From the NCBI GenBank assembly GCA_963731205.1, contig CAVSUJ010000002.1, forward strand, positions 372,001-436,000: DNA of 64,000 bases, read 5' to 3'. Positions within the stretch are counted from its first letter, which is position 1. Each line of letters begins with the position of its first letter. This DNA comes from DATAZK01 sp963731205. GTDB taxonomy: Bacteria > Actinomycetota > Actinomycetes > Frankiales > Frankiaceae. This document shows, piece by piece, positions 1-8,879 of the stretch. Below the pieces are notes generated by a model, which saw nothing but the letters and a program-made list of their open reading frames with translations, made no database searches and was not told the DNA's origin. The position numbers were made by a program, and so were the translations under genes.

Positions 1-76
1 TCGGCACCGCCGCCGGCGAGGCGTAGCGGCGGCTGTTCTGCGCGTTGGAACGACGCGGCGGGGACGGCGCCGTCAC
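1..76 (-). CDS. Start of a septum-formation-initiator-like gene (partial, runs off left edge)
   Basis: Only about 25 codons are present, reading leftwards from a GTG at 76 that overlaps the eno stop codon in a GTGA arrangement, a sign of translational coupling. The visible peptide is basic and rich in Pro, Ser and Arg, with no recognisable domain. In actinobacteria the gene directly downstream of eno is usually a FtsB/DivIC-type cell-division protein with a disordered, basic N-terminus, and that conserved order is the only reason for this name. The rest of the gene lies outside the window. Confidence 0.45.
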   Translation of the reverse strand, partial: MTAPSPPRRSNAQNSRRYASPAAVP

Positions 77-1365
77 GTGACTCCCTGACCGGCGCGTGGG
101 AAGGCGCCGTGTCCGGCATAGCGCGCCGCGTCGCCGAGCAACTCCTCGATGCGCAGCAGCTGGTTGTACTTGGCGACGCGCTCGCTGCGGCTCGGGGCAC
201 CGGTCTTGATCTGCCCGCAGTCGAGGGCGACGGCCAGGTCGGCGATGGTGGTGTCCTCCGTCTCGCCCGAGCGGTGGCTCATCATCGTGCGGAAGCTCGA
301 GCGATGAGCGAGAGCGACGGCGTCGAGGGTCTCGGTCAGCGTGCCGATCTGATTCACCTTGACCAGCAAGGCATTGGCCGAGCCCTCGCGTACGCCCCGG
401 GCGAGGCGCTCGGGGTTGGTGACGAACAGGTCGTCACCGACGATCTGCACCCGGCCGCCGAGCGCGCTGGTGAGCGCCTGCCAGCCCGACCAGTCATCTT
501 CGGCCAGCGGATCCTCAATCGACACAATCGGGTAATTATCGACGAGCTCGGTGTAATAGCCGAGCATCGACTCGCCCGAGCGGCTCTGTCCCTCGAAGGA
601 GTACGTGTTGCTGTCGGCCGCGAAGAATTCGGTGGCGGCGGCGTCCAGCGCGAGCCCGATGTCCTGTCCGGGCCGGAAACCGGCGGCCTCGATGGCGACG
701 ATGATCAGGTCGAGCGCCTCGCGGTTGTGCGGCAGGTCAGGGGCGAACCCGCCCTCGTCGCCGACGGAGGTCGCCAGCCCGCGCTGCTTGAGGACCGCCT
801 TCAACGCGTGGTACACCTCAGCACCCCAGCGCACGGCCTCCTGGAACGTCGGCGCCCCGACGGGGGCGATCATGAACTCCTGGATGTCGACGCTCGTGTC
901 GGCGTGGGCGCCGCCGTTGAGGATGTTCATCATCGGGACCGGCAACAGATGCGCGGTGGCGCCGCCGACGTAGCGAAACAGCGGCAATCCGGCACTTTCC
1001 GCGGCCGCTCGGGCCGCTGCGAGGGAGACGCCGAGGATCGCGTTGGCTCCGATGGAGGATTTGTCAGGCGTGCCGTCGAGCTCGATCAGCTTCTGGTCCA
1101 GCAGCCGCTGCTCGCTGGCTTCGTAGCCGACGATCTCGTCGGCGATCCGGTCCTCGACCCCGGCGACGGCCTTGAGCACGCCCTTGCCGCCATAGCGGCT
1201 GCCGCCGTCGCGCAGCTCGACAGCCTCGAACGCGCCGGTGCTGGCACCGCTCGGAACCGCTGCCCGCCCGACGCTGCCGTCATCGAGGACGAGCTCGACC
1301 TCCACCGTCGGATTGCCTCGGGAGTCGAGGATCTCGCGAGCGGTGACGAGTTCGATGAAAGGCAC
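73..1365 (-). CDS. eno: Enolase
   Basis: Converts 2-phosphoglycerate to phosphoenolpyruvate in glycolysis; cytosolic and Mg-dependent. The 430-residue length is standard. The N-terminus shows the family's AREILDSRGNPTVEVEL block. DEGGFAPDL and the signature LLVKVNQIGTLTET, which holds the catalytic lysine, follow in order, and SHRSGETEDTTIADLAVAL near the end completes the barrel. The GTG at 1365 is chosen because the enolase homology begins there and an AGGAG ribosome site lies just upstream; the frame stays open further upstream without homology. It is the last housekeeping gene of the mfd, SurA-like, mazG, eno run and overlaps the next gene at its stop. Confidence 0.97.
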   Translation of the reverse strand: MPFIELVTAREILDSRGNPTVEVELVLDDGSVGRAAVPSGASTGAFEAVELRDGGSRYGGKGVLKAVAGVEDRIADEIVGYEASEQRLLDQKLIELDGTPDKSSIGANAILGVSLAAARAAAESAGLPLFRYVGGATAHLLPVPMMNILNGGAHADTSVDIQEFMIAPVGAPTFQEAVRWGAEVYHALKAVLKQRGLATSVGDEGGFAPDLPHNREALDLIIVAIEAAGFRPGQDIGLALDAAATEFFAADSNTYSFEGQSRSGESMLGYYTELVDNYPIVSIEDPLAEDDWSGWQALTSALGGRVQIVGDDLFVTNPERLARGVREGSANALLVKVNQIGTLTETLDAVALAHRSSFRTMMSHRSGETEDTTIADLAVALDCGQIKTGAPSRSERVAKYNQLLRIEELLGDAARYAGHGAFPRAGQGVT

Positions 1366-1440
1366 GGGCGCTCCTAGCGTCGGTCGAGGCTGATGACGAG
1401 GCGAGACCGACGGCGCGACTGTAACGCGGGTCGGTGAGCT

Positions 1441-1507
1441 GCCGGCGGCGCAGCGCCGGTAGCGAACGGGTGAGCCACAGACACGGCTAGGCGCCGGCTG
1501 AGCCGGC
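1441..1507 (-). terminator. Possible attenuator or terminator hairpins between mazG and eno
   Basis: Two GC-rich inverted repeats flank the mazG stop: a 7-bp stem (GCCGGCT/AGCCGGC, 1493-1507) inside the last mazG codons and a 6-bp stem (CCGGCG/CGCCGG, 1442-1459) in the 121-bp spacer before eno. Neither has a T tract, so function is uncertain; actinobacterial terminators often lack one. The rest of the spacer shows no clear promoter. Confidence 0.25.
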
Positions 1508-2173
1508 CAGCTCGTCCCGAAATTGCAGCGCACGGCGGCGCAGAACAGCCTCTGGGTCGAGGCCGGACTGGCGGGCCAGCGTCACCGTCGCGAGCAGCAG
1601 ATCGGCAAGGTTCTCCGCCGAGGCATCGCCGGCCGCCGCCTCAGCTGCGGCGGTCACCATCGCGGCCGGATCCTCGGGCGCGGTCCAGCTGCCGGCGCGA
1701 GATCCTCGCGATTGGAGCTTGGCGACGAGCGCGAGCGCGGGCAGCGCGAGCGGCACCCCGTCGGCGACGCTTCTGCCTGGTTTCTCGGCCTTCTTGATGG
1801 CGTCCCAATTGGCCTCGACGTCGGCGCTGCCGCTGACCTCGGTGTCGGCGAAGACGTGGGGATGGCGCCGCACGAGCTTGGCGACGAGACCGGCGGCGAC
1901 GTCGTCGATGTCCCAGCCGCCCGGCTCCTCCGCGGCAACGCGGGCGTGGAACAGCACCTGAAGCAGCACGTCGCCGAGTTCGTCGCGCAGGCCGTCGGAG
2001 TCCTCGTCCTCCAGCGCCTGATAGGCCTCGTACGCCTCTTCCAGCAGGTAGGGCGCCAGGCTTTGGTGGGTCTGCTCCGCGTCCCACGGGCAACCCCCCG
2101 GCGAGCGCAGCCGATCCATCACGGCGACGGCTTCGAGCAGCGCCGCCCCAGGCGCCTCAGGCGCCCCCGTCAT
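1487..2173 (-). CDS. mazG: MazG-family nucleoside triphosphate pyrophosphohydrolase
   Basis: Hydrolyses (d)NTPs, probably including damaged nucleotides, to the monophosphate and pyrophosphate. The 228-residue protein has the MazG hallmark near the N-terminus: RSPGGCPWDAEQTHQSL, then YLLEEAYEAYQAL (EExxE-type helix) and RDELGDVLLQVLFHA (ExxD metal ligands). A degenerate second domain follows and includes RRHPHVFAD and NWDAIKKAEK. The ATG at 2173 overlaps the stop of the SurA-like gene as ATGA, which fixes the start and indicates coupling. Mfd, SurA-like, MazG and enolase in this order is common in actinobacteria. Confidence 0.93.
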   Translation of the reverse strand: MTGAPEAPGAALLEAVAVMDRLRSPGGCPWDAEQTHQSLAPYLLEEAYEAYQALEDEDSDGLRDELGDVLLQVLFHARVAAEEPGGWDIDDVAAGLVAKLVRRHPHVFADTEVSGSADVEANWDAIKKAEKPGRSVADGVPLALPALALVAKLQSRGSRAGSWTAPEDPAAMVTAAAEAAAGDASAENLADLLLATVTLARQSGLDPEAVLRRRALQFRDELAGSAGA

Positions 2174-2790
2174 TTCTTCGTGACCGTCGAGGAGATGTCG
2201 TTCGGGGCGCCGACGATCGTCAGGTTCTTGGCGTCCCACGCACCGAAGCGTGGGTTGACCCGCACCTTGATCTTCTGCGCGGCCGCCGTGAGCTTGTTGG
2301 CGAAAGCCGTGGTGTCGCTGGAGCCGAACTTGCTCTGAAGCTTGGTGATGAGCAGCTTCTCGCGCACCACGATGTCGAGGTCGGCCTCGGCGACCCCGCC
2401 CTGCTCGGACTGGGTGATCAGCGCCTTGTCGCCGCCGGCCTGCTGCGCCTCGGAGGCGCGCTCGGTCGCCAGCTCCGCCGGCGTCGCGGTGAGGCCCTGC
2501 GCCTTGCCGATCTCCTCCAGCAGCGCGTCACGCACCAGCAGGTTGAGCACTCCGCGCTGCAGCGCCGACTGCTGATTGGCCGGCACGGCCTGACCGGTGG
2601 CGGCAAGGGCAGCGGCCGAACGTGCGGTCACGGAGGTCAGCTGGGAGGTGTCGATCTGCTGGTTGCCCACCGAGGCGGCCAGCCCGATGCGGGTCTGGCA
2701 GCTGGTGGTGAGCGGGATGGCGACGAGAGCAAGCCCCGCGATCCCGGCCCGGCTGATGAACCGCCGGCTGGCGATTGAGCGCAGTTTCAC
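2170..2790 (-). CDS. SurA N-terminal-domain-like putative lipoprotein
   Basis: A 206-residue exported protein. A basic N-terminus and a hydrophobic stretch (about residues 10-30) end at a cysteine in the context PLTTSC. This is an imperfect lipobox, so lipidation is likely but not certain. The mature part (VGNQQIDTSQL, then the NLLVRDALLEEIGKAQG helices) matches the SurA/peptidyl-prolyl isomerase N-terminal chaperone fold, but no parvulin catalytic domain follows. The GTG at 2790 lies 10 nt after the mfd stop. An extracytoplasmic folding or cell-envelope role is inferred from the domain only. Confidence 0.75.
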   Translation of the reverse strand: MKLRSIASRRFISRAGIAGLALVAIPLTTSCQTRIGLAASVGNQQIDTSQLTSVTARSAAALAATGQAVPANQQSALQRGVLNLLVRDALLEEIGKAQGLTATPAELATERASEAQQAGGDKALITQSEQGGVAEADLDIVVREKLLITKLQSKFGSSDTTAFANKLTAAAQKIKVRVNPRFGAWDAKNLTIVGAPNDISSTVTKK

Positions 2791-2800
2791 GAGCCCGAGC

Positions 2801-5800
2801 CTACGGGTGAGTCGCGCTGGTGGCCGACTGGACCGCCGCGGAAGCACTGGCCGCCGCAGAGATGTCGTCACCCGCGACCGCGTCCAGCAGCTCCTGGGCC
2901 CAGGCGAGCAGGGCCCTGTCACGCACGGGCGGCGAGCCCATCCGGCCGCTCGCGGTTGGCACCGGCACGAGGATCGTGCGTGTCGGTGCCTTGACGAGGG
3001 TGCCCTTGTAGAGGCGCTGCAGGCGCAGCGTCTGGGATTCGCGCAGCTCCAGCGGGGCGAAGCGGATGTAGCGGCCCTGCAGCGCAACCTCGGCAACCCC
3101 GTACCGGCGCGCATGAAGCCGGAACGCCGCGACCGCAAGCAGGTTCTCGACCGGCTGGGGCAGCGCGCCGTAGCGGTCGATGAGTTCGGCCCGCACCTCT
3201 TCCAGTTGCTCGGCGGTAGCCACCTCGGCGACCCGGCGGTACGCGTCGAGACGCAGTCGCTCGCCGGTGATGTAGTCACGCGGCAGATTGGCATCGATCG
3301 GCAGCTCGACCTTGACCTCGGCCAGCTCCTCGGGTGCCTCACCGCGGAAGTCGGCGACGGCCTCGCCGACGAGCCGGATGTACAGGTCGAAGCCGACGGC
3401 GGCGATGTGACCGCTCTGCTCACCGCCGAGCAGGTTGCCCGCGCCGCGGATCTCGAGGTCTTTCATGGCGACGGCCATGCCCGCGCCGAGATCGGTGTTG
3501 GCCGCGATCGTGGCGAGCCGGTCGTACGCGGTCTCGGTCAGCGGGCGCTGCGCGTCGTAGAGGAAGTACGCGTAAGCCCGCTCCCGGCCTCGACCGACGC
3601 GCCCCCGCAGCTGGTGGAGCTGGGAAAGCCCGAAGTTGTCGGCCCGTTCCACGATCAGCGTGTTGGCATTGGCGATGTCGAGGCCGCTCTCGACGATGGT
3701 GGTGCAGACCAGGACGTCGTACGTGCGCTCCCAGAACGCGAGCATGTGCCCTTCGAGCGTGTCCTCGTTCATCTGCCCGTGAGCAGTGGCGATGCGGGCC
3801 TCGGGCACCAACTCGCGTAAGCGCGCGGCCGCCTTCTCGATGGACTCGACCCGGTTGTGGACGTAGAAGACCTGCCCGTCTCGCAGGAGTTCGCGCCGGA
3901 TCGCGGCGGCGACCTGCTTGTCCTCGTAGACGCCGACGAATGTCAGCACCGGATGGCGTTCCTCGGGCGGGGTGTCGATGGTCGACAGCTCGCGGATCCC
4001 GGTGATCGCCATCTCCAGCGTGCGCGGGATGGGGGTGGCGCTCATGGTGAGCACGTCCACCGCGGTGCGCATCTGCTTGAGCAGTTCCTTGTGCTCGACC
4101 CCGAACCGCTGCTCCTCATCGACGATGACGAGCCCGAGATCCTTGAACTTCGTGCCGGGCGAGAGGAGGCGATGCGTGCCGATGACGACGTCGACCTCAC
4201 CGTTCGCCATCCCGTCGAGCGCCGCCTTCTGCTCCTTGGCGGAGTTGAAGCGGCTCATCGCCCTGACGGTGACCGGGAAGGCCGCGTAGCGCTCGGAAAA
4301 CGTCGCAAAGTGCTGCTGCACCAGCAGAGTCGTGGGGACGAGGACCGCGACCTGCTTGCCGTCGGTGACGGCTTTGAACGCCGCCCGAACGGCGATCTCG
4401 GTCTTGCCGTATCCCACGTCACCACACACCAGCCGGTCCATGGGAACGGCCGATTCCATGTCGTTCTTGACCTCGTCGACGACCCGCAACTGGTCGGGCG
4501 TCTCGCGGTACGGGAAGGCATCTTCGAGTTCGCGCTGCCACGGCGAATCAGGCCCGAACGCGTGGCCGGGCGAGGCCATGCGAGCGCTGTAGAGCCGGAT
4601 CAGCTCGGCGGCGATCTCCTTGACCGCCTTGCGTGCCCTGCCCTTGCGCTTGGCCCAGTCGGCGCCGCCGATCCGGTCGAGGCTCGGGCCCTCCCCACCG
4701 ACGTAACGGGTGACCTGCTCCAGCTGGTCGGTGGGCACGAAAAGCTTGTCGCCGCGGGCATATTCGAGCACCAGGTAGTCGCGCGTCGCACCGGCGACCG
4801 TGCGCGCCACCATCTCGACATAACGCCCGACGCCGTGCTGGTCGTGCACCACGAGATCGCCCGGCATCAGCTGCAGCGGATCGATCCCGCGGCCGCGACG
4901 GCTCGGCATCCGGCCGCGCAGATCCTTGGTACCGACCCCACGCGTCCCCGCCAGATCCGTCTCGGTGAGCACGGCGAGCTTGAGCAGATCCGAGGTCCAG
5001 CCGGTCGTCAGGCAGCCGGTGGTGACCGTGGCGACACCGTCGTCCAGCGTGAAGCCGGGCTCGTCCGCATGCAGCCGCACACCGACGCCGGCGTCGCGCA
5101 GGACCTCGGCGATCCGCTTGGCCGGCCCGTGGCCCTCGGTGACGAGCAGCACGCGCCACCCGGAAGCCAGCCAGCCGCGTACGTCGTCGATCGCCGCCGA
5201 CGTGTCGCCGCGGTAGGCGTTAGGGGCCTTGGCTGCGGCGAGGAAGCCCTCGTCCTCCAACTCGTCGGCCACCCCGTCGGGACCCACCGCGAAGGGGGTG
5301 ACGGTCCACCACGGCACGCCGAGGTCGGCCGCGTGGGTACGCACCTCGCCGAACGGCTGGTAGGCCGCCGCGCCGAGGTCGATCGGCGCGCTGCCGCCCA
5401 CCGACGCCGCAGACCAGGCTGCCTCCAGGAACTCCGCGGAGGTGCGAGTGAGATCCGACGCGCGGGTGCGTACCCGCTCCGGATCGGTGACGACGACATG
5501 GGCGCCGGCCGGCAGCTCGTCGATCAGCAGCACCATGTGATCGGTGAGGACCGGGGCGAACGCTTCCATGCCCTCGACGGGGCGGCCGTCGGCGAGCGAG
5601 TCGAGCATTTCCGCCAGTTCGGGATGCTCCTTGGCCAGCGCTCCGGCACGTTCCCGCACTTCGGGGGTGAGCAGCAGTTCGCGGCACGGCGGGGCAAGGA
5701 CGCCGTCCGGCGCCGGGCCGAGCGAGCGCTGGTCGGTCACGGCGAAAGCGCGGATGTCCTCCACCTCGTCGCCGAAGAATTCGACCCGCAGCGGGTGCTC

Positions 5801-6421
5801 CTCGGTCGGCGGGAAGATGTCGAGAATCCCGCCCCGGACGGCGAATTCGCCGCGCCGCTCGACCATTTCGACGCGCGCGTAAGCCAGCCCGGCGAGCCGG
5901 CGGACCACGTCTTCCAGCTCCACCTCATCGCCAGCGCGGAGCCGGACCGGCACCAGCTCGCCGAGTCCGGTCGCCTGCGGTTGCAGGATGCTGCGCACCG
6001 GCGCGACGACGACCCGCAGCGCTCCGTCGGCGTACTCCTCCGGATGGGCGAGCCGCCGCAGCACGGCGAGGCGGCGGCCGACGGTGTCGGCGCGGGGCGA
6101 AAGCCGCTCGTGCGGAAGGGTTTCCCAGGACGGGTAGAACGCCACCGACTCGGGGCCGAGCAGGCTTCCCAACGCTTCCGCGAGGTCCTCGCCGTCGCGC
6201 CCGGTCGCCGTGACGGCCAGCACGAAACGCTCGCGGGCGAGCGCCGCCAACGCGAGCGGCCGCAATCCGGCCGGGGCGGTCAGGTCAAGGTGAGGCTGCC
6301 CCGCGCCGGCGACCCAGCGGCTGATCGCCGGGTCGGCTGCGGCCGCGTCGAGCAGGGGTGCGAGGTCGGGTGGCGGGGGCGTGACGGAAGCAGCGGAAAC
6401 CGCTGTGAGTGACGTAGACAT
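2801..6421 (-). CDS. mfd: Transcription-repair coupling factor Mfd
   Basis: The ATP-dependent translocase that removes RNA polymerase stalled at DNA lesions and recruits UvrA. It has 1,206 residues, normal for the family. An N-terminal UvrB-like module is followed by the RNAP-interacting, CarD-like domain (GDLVVHDQHGVGRY), then the helicase core with Walker A GDVGYGKTE, Walker B variant VDEEQRFGV, motif III TMSATPIPRTL and QLRGRVGRG of motif VI, and finally the C-terminal UvrA-masking domain. The ATG at 6421 has a GGAGG ribosome site. First gene of the mfd to eno run, separated from rmlA by 28 bp. Confidence 0.98.
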   Translation of the reverse strand: MSTSLTAVSAASVTPPPPDLAPLLDAAAADPAISRWVAGAGQPHLDLTAPAGLRPLALAALARERFVLAVTATGRDGEDLAEALGSLLGPESVAFYPSWETLPHERLSPRADTVGRRLAVLRRLAHPEEYADGALRVVVAPVRSILQPQATGLGELVPVRLRAGDEVELEDVVRRLAGLAYARVEMVERRGEFAVRGGILDIFPPTEEHPLRVEFFGDEVEDIRAFAVTDQRSLGPAPDGVLAPPCRELLLTPEVRERAGALAKEHPELAEMLDSLADGRPVEGMEAFAPVLTDHMVLLIDELPAGAHVVVTDPERVRTRASDLTRTSAEFLEAAWSAASVGGSAPIDLGAAAYQPFGEVRTHAADLGVPWWTVTPFAVGPDGVADELEDEGFLAAAKAPNAYRGDTSAAIDDVRGWLASGWRVLLVTEGHGPAKRIAEVLRDAGVGVRLHADEPGFTLDDGVATVTTGCLTTGWTSDLLKLAVLTETDLAGTRGVGTKDLRGRMPSRRGRGIDPLQLMPGDLVVHDQHGVGRYVEMVARTVAGATRDYLVLEYARGDKLFVPTDQLEQVTRYVGGEGPSLDRIGGADWAKRKGRARKAVKEIAAELIRLYSARMASPGHAFGPDSPWQRELEDAFPYRETPDQLRVVDEVKNDMESAVPMDRLVCGDVGYGKTEIAVRAAFKAVTDGKQVAVLVPTTLLVQQHFATFSERYAAFPVTVRAMSRFNSAKEQKAALDGMANGEVDVVIGTHRLLSPGTKFKDLGLVIVDEEQRFGVEHKELLKQMRTAVDVLTMSATPIPRTLEMAITGIRELSTIDTPPEERHPVLTFVGVYEDKQVAAAIRRELLRDGQVFYVHNRVESIEKAAARLRELVPEARIATAHGQMNEDTLEGHMLAFWERTYDVLVCTTIVESGLDIANANTLIVERADNFGLSQLHQLRGRVGRGRERAYAYFLYDAQRPLTETAYDRLATIAANTDLGAGMAVAMKDLEIRGAGNLLGGEQSGHIAAVGFDLYIRLVGEAVADFRGEAPEELAEVKVELPIDANLPRDYITGERLRLDAYRRVAEVATAEQLEEVRAELIDRYGALPQPVENLLAVAAFRLHARRYGVAEVALQGRYIRFAPLELRESQTLRLQRLYKGTLVKAPTRTILVPVPTASGRMGSPPVRDRALLAWAQELLDAVAGDDISAAASASAAVQSATSATHP

Positions 6422-6449
6422 GGCGCTGCCTCCAGCCTACGGCCGTACG

Positions 6450-7322
6450 TCAGCGGCGGCCGGATTCGAGCAGGCCGGCCAGGTAGTCGCCGTAGCCGCT
6501 GGCGGCGAGCGGGGCGGCAAGGGCGGCGAGTTGGGCGTCGTCGATGTAGCCCTCGCGCCAGGCGATCTCTTCCAGGCAGCCGACCTTCAGGCCCTGCCGG
6601 CTCTCGATGACCTGGACGAACTGGGCGGCGTCCATGAAGGAATCGAAGGTGCCGGTGTCGAGCCAGGCGGTGCCGCGATCGAGGGTGTGGACGGCAAGCC
6701 TGCCCTCCGCGAGGTAGGCCTTGTTGACGTCGGTGATCTCGAGCTCGCCGCGGGGCGACGGCTGCAGGTTCGCGGCGATGTCGACGACCTGGTTGTCATA
6801 GAGGTAGAGCCCCGTGACGGCGTAGGGACTGGTGGGCTTGTCGGGCTTCTCCTCGATCGCGACGGCCTTCCCCTCGTCGTCGAACGTGACGACGCCGTAC
6901 CGCTCCGGATCAGCGACGTGGTAGGCGAAAACCACGCCGCCGTCAGGGTCTGTCCAGCCCTTCAGCTGCTGGCCGAGACCGGCGCCGTAGAAGACGTTGT
7001 CGCCGAGGATCAGCGCCACCGGGTCGGATCCGATGAAGTCGGCGCCGAGGGTGAACGCCTGCGCCAGGCCGCCCGGATGCGGCTGGGCCAGGTAGCTGAA
7101 CGAGCAGCCGAACTGGGTGCCGTCGCCCAGCAGGCGGCGGAAGGCGCCGCCGTCGTCAGGCGTGGTGATGATCAGGATCTCCCGGATCCCCGCCATGAGC
7201 AGCGTGGAGACCGGGTAGTAGATCATCGGCTTGTCGTAGAGCGGGAGCAGCTGCTTGCAGACCGCTCGCGTCACCGGGAAGAGCCGGCTACCGGTGCCCC
7301 CGGCCAGCACGATCCCCTTCAT
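6450..7322 (-). CDS. rmlA: Glucose-1-phosphate thymidylyltransferase
   Basis: First step of dTDP-L-rhamnose synthesis: glucose-1-phosphate plus dTTP gives dTDP-glucose. The 290-residue protein starts with the nucleotidyltransferase signature KGIVLAGGTGSRLFPVT. It carries QLLPLYDKPMIYYP, LILGDNVFYG with the metal-binding Asp, and EEKPDKPTSPYAVTGLYLYD. Its start overlaps the rmlC stop as ATGA. The order rmlB, rmlC, rmlA in one operon is a complete early rhamnose set except for rmlD, which is not in the window. Rhamnose links arabinogalactan to peptidoglycan in mycolata and decorates cell-wall polysaccharides in other actinobacteria. Confidence 0.96.
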   Translation of the reverse strand: MKGIVLAGGTGSRLFPVTRAVCKQLLPLYDKPMIYYPVSTLLMAGIREILIITTPDDGGAFRRLLGDGTQFGCSFSYLAQPHPGGLAQAFTLGADFIGSDPVALILGDNVFYGAGLGQQLKGWTDPDGGVVFAYHVADPERYGVVTFDDEGKAVAIEEKPDKPTSPYAVTGLYLYDNQVVDIAANLQPSPRGELEITDVNKAYLAEGRLAVHTLDRGTAWLDTGTFDSFMDAAQFVQVIESRQGLKVGCLEEIAWREGYIDDAQLAALAAPLAASGYGDYLAGLLESGRR

Positions 7323-7885
7323 CGCGCCGTCCCGAAATCCACGGTCAGCGGGGCGAAATCGGCGAGCGGCGGGGCGGCGAGGTCCTTCGCCGACAGCACG
7401 GCCGCGTCCCCGGCGAGCGGCCAGGCGATGGCGAGGGCAGGGTCGAGTGGGGAGACCGAGGGATAGGTGATGGACGGGCTCCACAGCCCGGTCGTCAGGT
7501 AGATGTACGCGCTGGCCGGTTCGAGCACCTGGTAGGAGTTCCCGCAGCCGGTCGGGATGAGCAACGCCTTCTCGGGCGTCAGTTCGCGGCAGACGACCGT
7601 GCCGAAGCCGGGACCCTCGCGCAATTCGACGATCGCCGCGAACACGCGTCCGCACGCCACCGAGACGTATTTGTCCCAGGGCTCGGCGTGGATGCCTCGA
7701 GTCACCCCGGCGGTCGCGTTGAAGGCCACGTTCTGCTGCACGAAGTCGAGCTCCGGCAGGCCCGCGTCGCGCATCTTCTGGGCCTGCCAGTTCTCCTTGA
7801 ACCAGCCCCGCTCGTCGCCGTGCACCGGGATGGTGATCTCGAGCAGCCCGTCGATCTCGGTCGGCTCGACCGCAACCCCGCTCAT
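7319..7885 (-). CDS. rmlC: dTDP-4-dehydrorhamnose 3,5-epimerase family protein
   Basis: Epimerises the 4-keto-6-deoxy sugar nucleotide on the way to dTDP-L-rhamnose. The 188-residue cupin has DERGWFKENWQ near the N-terminus and QQNVAFNATAGVTRGIHAEPWDKYV, where the catalytic His (RGIHAEPWDK) lies. VACGRVFAAIVELR and the PTGCGNSYQVLE segment follow. The NVAFNATAGVTRGIHAEPW variant differs from the classical RGLHYQ form, so exact epimerase specificity (3,5- versus 3- only) is not certain. Start and stop both overlap neighbours by ATGA, so the three rml genes are translated together. Confidence 0.9.
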   Translation of the reverse strand: MSGVAVEPTEIDGLLEITIPVHGDERGWFKENWQAQKMRDAGLPELDFVQQNVAFNATAGVTRGIHAEPWDKYVSVACGRVFAAIVELREGPGFGTVVCRELTPEKALLIPTGCGNSYQVLEPASAYIYLTTGLWSPSITYPSVSPLDPALAIAWPLAGDAAVLSAKDLAAPPLADFAPLTVDFGTAR

Positions 7886-8877
7886 CTGCCCAGCACCGCA
7901 TATTTGGCCTCGGCAGCGGCTTTCTGCTTGCGCCACCAGCTCTCGTGCTCGCGGTACCACTCGACCGTCGCCGCGAGCCCGGCGCCGAAGTCGCTGAAGC
8001 GTGCCTGCCACCCCAATTCGGCCCGCAGTTTCGAGGAATCCACCGCGTAGCGACGGTCGTGTCCGGGACGGTCGGACACCAGGTCGTAGTCGTCCGGCTC
8101 GCGGCCCATCGCGACCAGGAGCGTCTCGACGACCTGGCGGTTGGACGCCTCGCCGTCGGCTCCGATCAGATACGTCTCGCCGATCCGGCCGCCCTCGAGC
8201 ACCGCCAGCACCGCGGAGCAGTGGTCCTCGACGTGCAGCCAGTCGCGCACGTTGAGCCCGTCGCCGTAGAGCTTGGGCCGTACGCCGTCCAGGACATTGG
8301 TGATCTGACGCGGGATGAACTTCTCCACGTGCTGCCACGGGCCGTAGTTGTTGGAGCAGTTGGAGATCGTCGCCTCCACCTTGAACGAGCGCACCCAGGC
8401 GCCGACCAGCAGATCGGAGCCCGCCTTCGTGGCCGAATAGGGGCTCGACGGGTGGTAGGGCGTGGACTCGTCGAAGCGGGCCGGGTCGTTGAGCGCGAGA
8501 TCGCCGAAGACCTCGTCGGTCGAGATGTGGTGGTAGCGCTTGCCCCGCCGGCGTACCGCTTCCAGCAGCGTGAAGGTGCCGACCAGGTTCGTCGTCACGA
8601 ACGGCGACGGGTCGTCCAGGGAGTTGTCATTGTGCGATTCGGCCGCGAAATGTATGACGGCATCGCAGTCGGCGACGAGGTCATCGACGAGGGCGGCGTC
8701 AGTGATGTCACCGTGGACGAACGTGATCCGCTCGGCCAGGCCGGCCAGGGTGTCACGGTCGCCGGCATAGGTGAGGGCATCGAGGACGACGAGATCCCAC
8801 CCAGGCCGCGCCGCCGCCACATGGTGGACGAAATTCGCCCCGATGAACCCGGCGCCCCCGGTCACCAAAAGCCGCAT
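7882..8877 (-). CDS. rmlB: dTDP-glucose 4,6-dehydratase
   Basis: Converts dTDP-glucose to dTDP-4-keto-6-deoxyglucose using bound NAD. It is a 331-residue extended SDR. The Rossmann motif VTGGAGFIGANFVHH is at the N-terminus, HFAAESHNDNSL and STDEVFGDL follow, and YSATKAGSDLLV carries the Tyr-x3-Lys pair. NNYGPWQHVEKFIPRQ is the RmlB-type substrate loop. It lies 2 nt downstream of lhgO and overlaps rmlC. All four genes appear co-transcribed. Confidence 0.97.
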   Translation of the reverse strand: MRLLVTGGAGFIGANFVHHVAAARPGWDLVVLDALTYAGDRDTLAGLAERITFVHGDITDAALVDDLVADCDAVIHFAAESHNDNSLDDPSPFVTTNLVGTFTLLEAVRRRGKRYHHISTDEVFGDLALNDPARFDESTPYHPSSPYSATKAGSDLLVGAWVRSFKVEATISNCSNNYGPWQHVEKFIPRQITNVLDGVRPKLYGDGLNVRDWLHVEDHCSAVLAVLEGGRIGETYLIGADGEASNRQVVETLLVAMGREPDDYDLVSDRPGHDRRYAVDSSKLRAELGWQARFSDFGAGLAATVEWYREHESWWRKQKAAAEAKYAVLGR

Positions 8878-8879
8878 GA

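Noticed and set aside
3857..6412. A long open frame of about 850 codons on the + strand opposite mfd.
   Set aside because: It mirrors the codon structure of mfd, has the low-complexity Arg/Gly/Asp/His composition of GC-rich shadow frames and no family motif. The same applies to long frames opposite eno, ppc, rmlB and the catabolic genes.
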